A stretch of 64,000 nt of DNA from Cyathus striatus (lineage: Eukaryota > Basidiomycota > Agaricomycetes > Agaricales > Nidulariaceae): contig JAOVFP010000010.1 of the NCBI GenBank assembly GCA_025738555.1, positions 1,054,001 through 1,118,000 on the forward strand. The letters are read 5' to 3'. The notes beneath the pieces were generated by a model. That model was given only the letters and a program-made list of their open reading frames with translations, had not been told where the DNA came from and did no database searches. Position numbers and translations under genes: made by a program. Of this stretch, positions 57,850 to 64,000 are shown piece by piece (the stretch's first letter is position 1; each line of letters begins with the position of its first letter).

Positions 57850-59550
57850 GGATTAGATGTTGTATATTCGAAGCTCGAGTCTGCAGAAATTCATCTTTGT
57901 GTCTGCAGTATTTACGCCCTTTTGTGAAGCAAGCTTGAAAACTAGAACGAGTAGTGCATTTGACGTAGAACCGCTCTCTCCCCAGGACGTTAACATCTTC
58001 AACTTGGAAAAGCAAGTACCTGAATGCCGACCACGAGTGAGAATCGTAGGAATACTAGAGAAACAAGTAGACGTAAGTTGACACCTGGAGGGCCTAGGCG
58101 TGAATTCAAGTGTACATGAATGGCATATCACTCACACCTATATAATTCCTCCATCATCAGAAATGCGGCAGCAGGAAGTAGCTGCTCGACATGGGAACTT
58201 GAAGTTGCTGGGTCTAACCATAGCATGTAGTGACTATGAATCTTCTTAGTAAAAGTTCAATAAGCAAAGCGCCCGCCCATATCTCCGGTGCACTTTATCG
58301 CTTGGTATTACTCTGTCGTCTTTTTGCGATATTTCTGTAAATGAAGTGTACCACCTGTCAAGTTGCGTCCTGGACCGGGGCAGTTGACGGTGACTGCTCA
58401 AACCGGAGAATGAAACATCTCAACGGTCGGTCATAGCTTCACCAAATTACGCCATGAATAAATCTAAGGAAGGCAGGTTACGATGCACTTAAGCATGTTT
58501 GAAAAGGATTGTTTCAAAAATTGACGTGAACTGTGACGGAGCTAAAACTTGTGGATTGCTCGTGGATGACCGACGACCAACCGACAACGGCAGAATTGAC
58601 ACGCAATATATTTACTATTGTTAGGATTACAACTCGACAACTTATGTCTACTTATTCTCACGCTGCTAGGAATTGGCAGGGCAGTGGTGAGTACTGTACT
58701 TGCCTTAGACTTGCATTGTACAAGAACCAGCATTCAATATCGTCGTAGAGCTTTGATGCATACATTTTTATATTCGTGCAATTCGACGATTGCAGTTCCT
58801 CAGTTCTTCTTTCGAACAATTGGAACAATCAAACGTCTAATTGTGCCTAATACTTAGTAATGGTATGATGGTACCTGGTAAAATCATCGAACGTGCAGAA
58901 AAGAACTCAGCTGTGGTCAAAATGATGATCATCTGCGCTCGCAGGGCTCCGGGCACATTCACATGCGTAAGTTGAATACCTCGTGCCCTGTTTTCTAGAT
59001 AATGAGACATTACTTCTCCTTACGAACATCGGGTGAAAAGGATAAACGGCGGGAACGTATGACAATTCTCTTTAAAAGCTATGCCTGTATACCGCACTCT
59101 CGGTAAAAATTTAAAACTTTAGTATCCTGTTCTTCTGTGTAATATTAAGGATACCCACCAGTCACGGTTCTACACTCCGCAATACACTATTAACGTATTG
59201 CGGTAGTGGTTACTTGTTCCTGGTTCTTAAAATAACTATCGATCGCTTATCGAGGTGTCGGCTACACCTTGGTCTACGGTGAAATATAACGAATGAGACA
59301 TATTAAGTTTTTTACATATATTCCATTCCGCAGGGGGCTACGTACACCTATTTCTCCGAGGCCTTCAACTGGTTACTGACCCGACGGAGCAAATGACAAC
59401 AGTTATTTCTTGGTTTGTAGGGACCTGTTGACTGCTTCGTGCAGCGAGGTACTGTCGAACTAGTGAGGCCCTCGACATCTCCTTCCACTGTCTCTGCTCC
59501 TTTAGCTCGCTGTAGAGCATGGGTTCTGCCTGCACCGCAAAATGTGGATT
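57850..59550. other. Intergenic, no gene recognised
   Basis: Short ORFs on both strands lack motifs. It starts with the upstream region of the minus-strand secreted-protein pseudogene. Confidence 0.4.
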
Positions 59551-59559
59551 TCATTCGTT

Positions 59560-59800
59560 TTCATTACCGCTGCCTCATTACCTACACGCTGTCGTTCACA
59601 TGACCCTTACCTCAGGCTCACTAGCTACATAAATGTCGTACCTACAGTCTGAGAATGTCGGCTTCGTATTCCCCCTCACTTCACCTCTAATACGAGCTCA
59701 CCAGGATCTGGAGGTCAGACGGATGCGCTGACCACTCGCACTATTTCTTCGTTGAGTGGGGGCCACCTACCGGTTTTCATCCTCTTCATCACAACTCCCG
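59560..59800 (+). repeat. Second copy of the dispersed segment also at 16730-16965
   Basis: Plus-strand match to the reverse complement of 16730-16965. Shared blocks include ACACGCTGTCGTTCACATGA, AGGATCTGGAGGTC, TTTCTTCGTTGAGTGG and CACCTACCGGTTTTCATCCT. Both carry the same reading frame (RTISSLSG.HLPVFILF). Confidence 0.65.
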
Positions 59801-60030
59801 GAATTAACTTATTCTACTTCGTGATATGGATGAGCTCAAAGAACCAGTGGAAACACTATGAGATAGTACATGGTTGCACAGTGGGGGAAAGCAATAACAT
59901 GGTATGAATAAGACCACCAACAACTTTAGATACAATTAAAACGTGCCTTGTACAGGGGATATGTATAAGTATCTATCCACTATGTAACCTTGAATGACTA
60001 TAAACCTCCAAATTTGGCTATCGGCATAGC

Positions 60031-61237
60031 ATGTCTACGGTTGCCGAGCCGTGCCAGCCAGGATTTCGATTCTCAAAAACTGTTTACTTGTTGAAACAAC
60101 CGAACAAGGTTTGACGGCGTTCATTTCCGGTAAAATTAAATGTCCATATTACGTAATAGGTAGATTTCGGAATATCTAACATGCAATTATATGTTTGCTC
60201 TACGCTATAATCATATCAGATACAACAATATAAGTGATACACGTCGTAAAAACAAAAAATCAGAGAGTGGAGAACGACATTTGAACGATGTGTCGGACTT
60301 ATTCAAACGCTCATTCACCACGTGACTTAAACACGATGACATCGACATTTGGCCGCATGGAGCTATTGTGGCGCTATGCTACGCTTATCGTCTGGTACTA
60401 GTAAACTAATGTAGCACGGTAATTTATTTATCGTATTTTTAACTATTACACCGAGTTTCAATGCTGAGTATACCCTATATACTATACAGTCGCAGATAGA
60501 AGATATGTATGTAATTAAAGGATACCTGCTTATATCTAATTACCTACAAGTAATCATTGATCATAGTCTTCACATTTTGTATGCATCCAAATGGTCTATT
60601 CAGGAACTGCAAGGCAACTGTGAGATATTTGCTAACAAAAATCTGAAAATCTTCGCAACAAAATATACTATGAGCCAGTATTTTGCATCGTAAATTGTAA
60701 TCTGTTTCATTCTAGTCGTTCATTTGATCTCTACTTAGCAAATTTTGTGAGTTTGCGATGAATAGGTTCCCAGTGCCATCCAACAGTTGCATTTAGATAA
60801 AATATATATCATGTTCTGATATAGCTTAACTACTATTATACTAAGCATTATATTATTATCTTGGACCAGGGCAAAGATATTCACATTTTTGTGAACAGGA
60901 ATAATCCCGTAACCGGATTCAAGATTGATCCCGCAGCATTAAGTCACGCGATGTAAATGAACATTAGATTATGTTATGCAATTTTCCACTTACTAAGTTA
61001 TTATGTACACTTGAATTGTCTATTTCACTGTGCACCTTTCCTAGTTATACACACAGAGTGGAGAAGACATTTGCTGTATAATAGTCTGAGATATTCGAAA
61101 ATCGATTATTACGTAATATAAAGACATTTAATGTTCCTAGAAATAGACGCTGTCAAACCTTGTTCGGCTGTTTCAGCAAGCGAATGGATTTTGAGAGGAC
61201 GAAATCCTGGCTGGCACGGCTCGGCAACCGTAATGTC
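60031..61237. mobile_element. TIR element, 1197 bp, about 125-bp inverted ends, 5-bp target duplication
   Basis: The arms 60036-60157 and 61108-61232 are imperfect inverted copies. They begin TACGGTTGCCGAGCCGTGCC and share CAGCCAGGATTTCG, CCGAACAAGGTTTGAC and ATTACGTAAT. A 5-bp direct repeat ATGTC flanks the element (60031-60035, 61233-61237). The interior has no transposase-like ORF; the 62-codon ORF at 60505 has no motif. Confidence 0.75.
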
Positions 61238-61429
61238 CCTTCATTTCTTCGGGAGGAGTAAACAATAATGTTGCTTGCTCATATACATTCGTAGAGAACC
61301 GAATACGCCGAAGCTCATCCTGTACTCATTAATGTCCCCTGAATCTTCTAACCCCGAATATTACTACAAATTACAAAGAGTACACCGAACCAGGTTACAT
61401 GCTGTTTGGTGATACATGTCACATTCTCA

Positions 61430-61640
61430 TGTTACAGATTTAGTCCAGCTATCACGTTGGATGTGAAGCGCGCTTTAAAGGATAAGTGGACAGACTTACA
61501 TGAATACGGTGGGAATTAAAAAAGGATTTATTTTGTAGCTTGGGCTAAAGAAGGAATTTCGTATGGCATTGAAGAATGTAAGAAGTCGAAGCAGGAAATT
61601 CATGCAAAGTATGAGTTCCTCGGAATGGATATAGGTTGGT
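61430..61640 (+). pseudogene. Exon-like fragments of an unrecognised gene
   Basis: About 61436-61510 reads FSPAITLDVKRALKDKWTDL and HEYG. After a gap ending ...ttttgtag, 61541-61637 reads AWAKEGISYGIEECKKSKQE and IHAKYEFLGMDIG, followed by a GTTGGT donor-like site. The two reads have strongly coding-like composition and plausible splice borders. No further exons or known domain were found. Confidence 0.35.
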
Positions 61641-62512
61641 GATCAAATGATCAGTTGATACCACATCGACAGTCTTCTTCTATGGAGCGTCTACTTTTAA
61701 TTGATAATGCTAACTTGACTTGTTGGATTCTCGAGTACACATGTATGATATTAATCGATAGGATTTCTAAAATAGAGCTAATATGATGCTATACATCATC
61801 TTCTATCATCTCTCGAGGCGAATTGCACCACTCTGAGGCCATCCAACACGCATGATTATGCATACATATTCTGGCCTAGAAGGGAGAATTGCAAGGCATG
61901 TTTCGATTCCGCCATATTCGCACTCGCGCTAATATGACATATACCGCGGTCCAAGACAAAAAATTTGACAGATGTGATTTCAATTTTCTAAAATGCGACG
62001 TAACGCGTAAGACACAAGGCAATGCTAATCTCGAGTTCTATTTTTAGGCTCGAAACCGACAATAGTGATGTAGGCACCCTTCGAGGCGGGGGTTGTCACC
62101 ATGATAGTGACACTGATTAACTACCTTGGTCCACGACATGTGACCTACGGGATACGCGATATAGTTCGTTAGATTGGAGCATGACACTCGGACCTGTTCA
62201 TATGTAACTCCAAGACAGCACCCCGTTTTCAGGCAGCAGTATAGCTGTTAGTTTGAATTCATGGTACTCTAACAATCAGACATCGGGTTCGGAGGTATCC
62301 TTAAAAGTTAAAGCTTCAAGAAAGGTGCGCGGAGATAGTGATGGCGTCAGACAGTTTGGCCACTCCGTTCTCTAATATCATATCTCTTGCATTTCCCGAT
62401 GCCAGCTTGCATATTCTCTCCTCGCGGTGTCTTTGATTCCAACAGCATGAGTACAATGTCAACATTCCGTGATTGTCTCACCTTATTTGGGTTACAGTGG
62501 TTGTCTGGAAGG

Positions 62513-62519
62513 TATAAAA
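62513..62519 (+). promoter_or_regulatory. TATA box of the secreted-protein gene
   Basis: TATAAAA lies about 106 bp before ATG 62619, at a normal distance for a fungal RNA polymerase II promoter. The intervening leader is short and C/T-rich near the start. Confidence 0.5.
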
Positions 62520-62618
62520 CAGACGGGATCAGCAAGAAGACTTCTCTAGATTCGAGCTTCATTCTACTCCAGCACGGTCATCTAATCCCTTCTCGGCTTC
62601 TACACCCCTTAGATCATC

Positions 62619-63491
62619 ATGTTTACCAAGCTTGTTTCCCTACTTGCTGTTGCCCTCTTCTCCTCTGGCGTTCAAGCTGCTCCTAGTACACAGAGCTCTA
62701 TCATTGCCGACGGTACCCACCTCGAGATTGGTCCTATTAAGGAGAAGCCGTGGACCTACTTTGCGGATGCGTGAGTACCTCATAGCATTTTACTCCCTGG
62801 TCCACAACTGACAGCTCCATAGTACTATCACCTCTGGCAAATGCACTGCTGCTATCGCTGTTCAAATCCCTGGATGTTACACCATTACTCTCCCCGCCAA
62901 CCCCAAGAAGGGACAGAGGGGGCAGTTCCGCACACCCCTCGTTCCCGCTGACGGCTCAAAGTACTTCGCCAGCTGGACCTCCAACATCCCTCTCGCTGGT
63001 GTGGATCTCTTCGGAGATGAAGGCTTCCACCTTTTCGAACTTTATAGCTCCGACATTGGTGCCTTCTCTTACGTTGGTATCATTGATAATATCATACGTT
63101 TAGCCATCCCCGACGGTACATTCACTGTGTGTTCGTTCTCCACTGGTGAAAATCTTCAAGTTACTTACATTCTCTAGGACCCAACTCCCCTCTCCGGATT
63201 CACTGACCGCAATGCTTTCCACGAGGTTTTGCTGACCACCGGAAAAAATGGCATTATTGACTTCAACGTCACTGATAAGGTCACTGGAGAGCGCCTTTTG
63301 ACTTTTCTTTACCACGGCCAAGTCGGTGGAAAGGACGTCTCGTAAGTCATTCGCATACATTAGCGATTATAGGAATTATATACTCACTTCTAACCAGCTT
63401 CCATGTTGGATCTACCCGCACCAGCCCTGTCAAAGGTCAGACTCAGTTCGTTGAGAATGTTGGCCAATTCTTCTACGAGAAGCGTCACTAA
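62619..63491 (+). CDS. Secreted protein of unknown function, intact family member
   Basis: Four exons (62619-62770, 62823-63126, 63178-63341, 63398-63491) with GT-AG introns and matching phases give 237 residues. ATG 62619 starts MFTKLVSLLAVALFSSGVQA, a signal peptide with a cleavage site before APSTQ. The mature chain has IADGTHLEIGPIKEKPWTYF, two cysteines in SGKCTAAIAVQIPGCYTI (a possible disulfide), ELYSSDIGAFSYVGIIDN, DFNVTDKVTGERLL and a C-terminal QFFYEKRH. There is no membrane segment or GPI signal, so it is probably exported. I do not recognise the family. A frameshifted copy is at 56941-57819 and a 3' remnant at 4500-4770, so it is a local multicopy family. Confidence 0.75.
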
Positions 63492-64000
63492 CCATTCCAA
63501 CGCTTGTAAAAGTGGTAATAATCATCTAAGACGTTCCTCATAGAGACTATTTTCGTTTATTGGATGCTTATACAGTTCAATATTACATATATTTATTGGT
63601 TTCTCCAAGTTGGTTATGATGAGTTCTGAGCGTTCAGAATTCAGCTACTAAATATCCGGACGTATGATCGCGGACTTCAGAAACATAAGATTTAGGTAGC
63701 CGAACATCGCCACTAAAGTCCACCCTGACATTGGGGTATTAGGTGTATTTTCACATGTCTTTTTGATACCCTCGTTTTAAATGTGCCTGCTTTATGGCAG
63801 CCTAAGTACTTAGTTTGCCTATGGTGCTGTGCGCTTAGTCACAACTAATTTGGTGCAGCGGCGGAATTGGCTGGCGAAAAATTTTGAAATTTTAAAGTTG
63901 TAATTTTTGATAGATAACACATGTACCTAAACTTTTAAATAATACCAGAATGAAATAAAGCAGAAAAAATAAGTTACAGAAGCCAAAGCATGTTTCAAGC
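63492..64000. other. 3' flank of the secreted-protein gene; dispersed low-copy repeat
   Basis: 63500-63710 has its counterpart downstream of the remnant at 4500-4770. The block at about 63718-63800 (CCACCCTGACATTGGGGTAT...) has a counterpart at about 12775-12870. No further gene is visible before the window ends. Confidence 0.5.

Noticed and set aside
57572..58015. 147-codon minus-strand ORF
   Set aside because: It runs out of frame across exon 1 and the upstream region of the secreted-protein pseudogene; the signal-peptide frame starting at 57819 explains the sequence better.

Overview
The window looks like nuclear DNA of a filamentous basidiomycete, most likely an Agaricomycete. Genes are split by many short GT-AG introns (about 45-65 bp). 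Several products are typical of mushroom-forming fungi: a DUF6533-like membrane family, a short secreted Kre9/KNH-like protein, a MYND protein and an F-box-like pair. Transposable elements are dense. There is no operon structure and no ribosome binding site, and I found no rRNA, tRNA or CRISPR. Function and family names come from reading motifs by eye, without database searches.

Layout. 1-4.5 kb: AT-rich repeat debris with a 19-bp minisatellite. 4.5-6.65 kb: a 3' remnant of a secreted-protein gene, then a chimeric pseudogene in which exons of a URC1/GTP-cyclohydrolase-II-like gene lie inside a D-lactate dehydrogenase pseudogene. 7.0-10.03 kb (minus): a decayed gene of a large agaricomycete repeat family that I read as a DDE transposase. 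10.2-11.8 kb: a 163-bp tandem duplication and an unrecognised spliced gene. 13.4-14.55 kb: a DUF6533-like gene. 14.86-17.1 kb: a KNH fragment and unrecognised ORFs. 17.17-22.66 kb: a hAT transposon, interrupted by a 1.67-kb MULE-type element that itself holds a mariner-type MITE. 22.8-24.04 kb: a second MULE-type element carrying a truncated ORF. 24.5-25.7 kb: an Old Yellow Enzyme (OYE) pseudogene and an intact KNH-like gene. 27.06-33.89 kb: a young, full-length Ty3/gypsy chromovirus, inserted in an intron of a PIF/Harbinger transposase that continues to 34.68 kb. 35.3-35.8 kb: an OYE pseudogene broken by an inversion. 36.7-38.3 kb: an intact AKR7-type aldo/keto reductase. 39.9-40.5 kb: an AKR fragment and a small MITE. 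40.6-44.6 kb: tandem DUF6533-like copies. 44.9-46.5 kb: a MYND gene. 46.7-48.4 and 55.0-56.8 kb: two paralogous F-box-like genes, with several MITEs between them. 56.9-57.8 kb (minus, broken) and 62.6-63.5 kb (plus, intact): two copies of a secreted protein. 60.04-61.23 kb: a TIR element with a 5-bp target duplication.

Genes that look intact: the KNH-like protein, AKR7, the MYND protein, the first F-box-like gene, the secreted protein at 62.6 kb, and probably the DUF6533-like genes at 13.4 and 42.4 kb. They do not form a pathway. OYE and AKR7 are both NADPH-dependent reductases of reactive carbonyls, and both have fragments scattered here.

The most interesting signals are mutational and architectural. 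Differences between LTRs and between TIR arms are almost all CpG transitions, and the premature stops in the transposon ORFs are all TGA, mostly where CGA (Arg) fits. This points to methylation-linked CpG decay. The gypsy element also carries a 50-codon single-pass membrane ORF between pol and its 3' LTR. Finally, the gypsy element, the hAT nest, the DLD/URC1 chimera and the OYE inversion each preserve a readable junction history.
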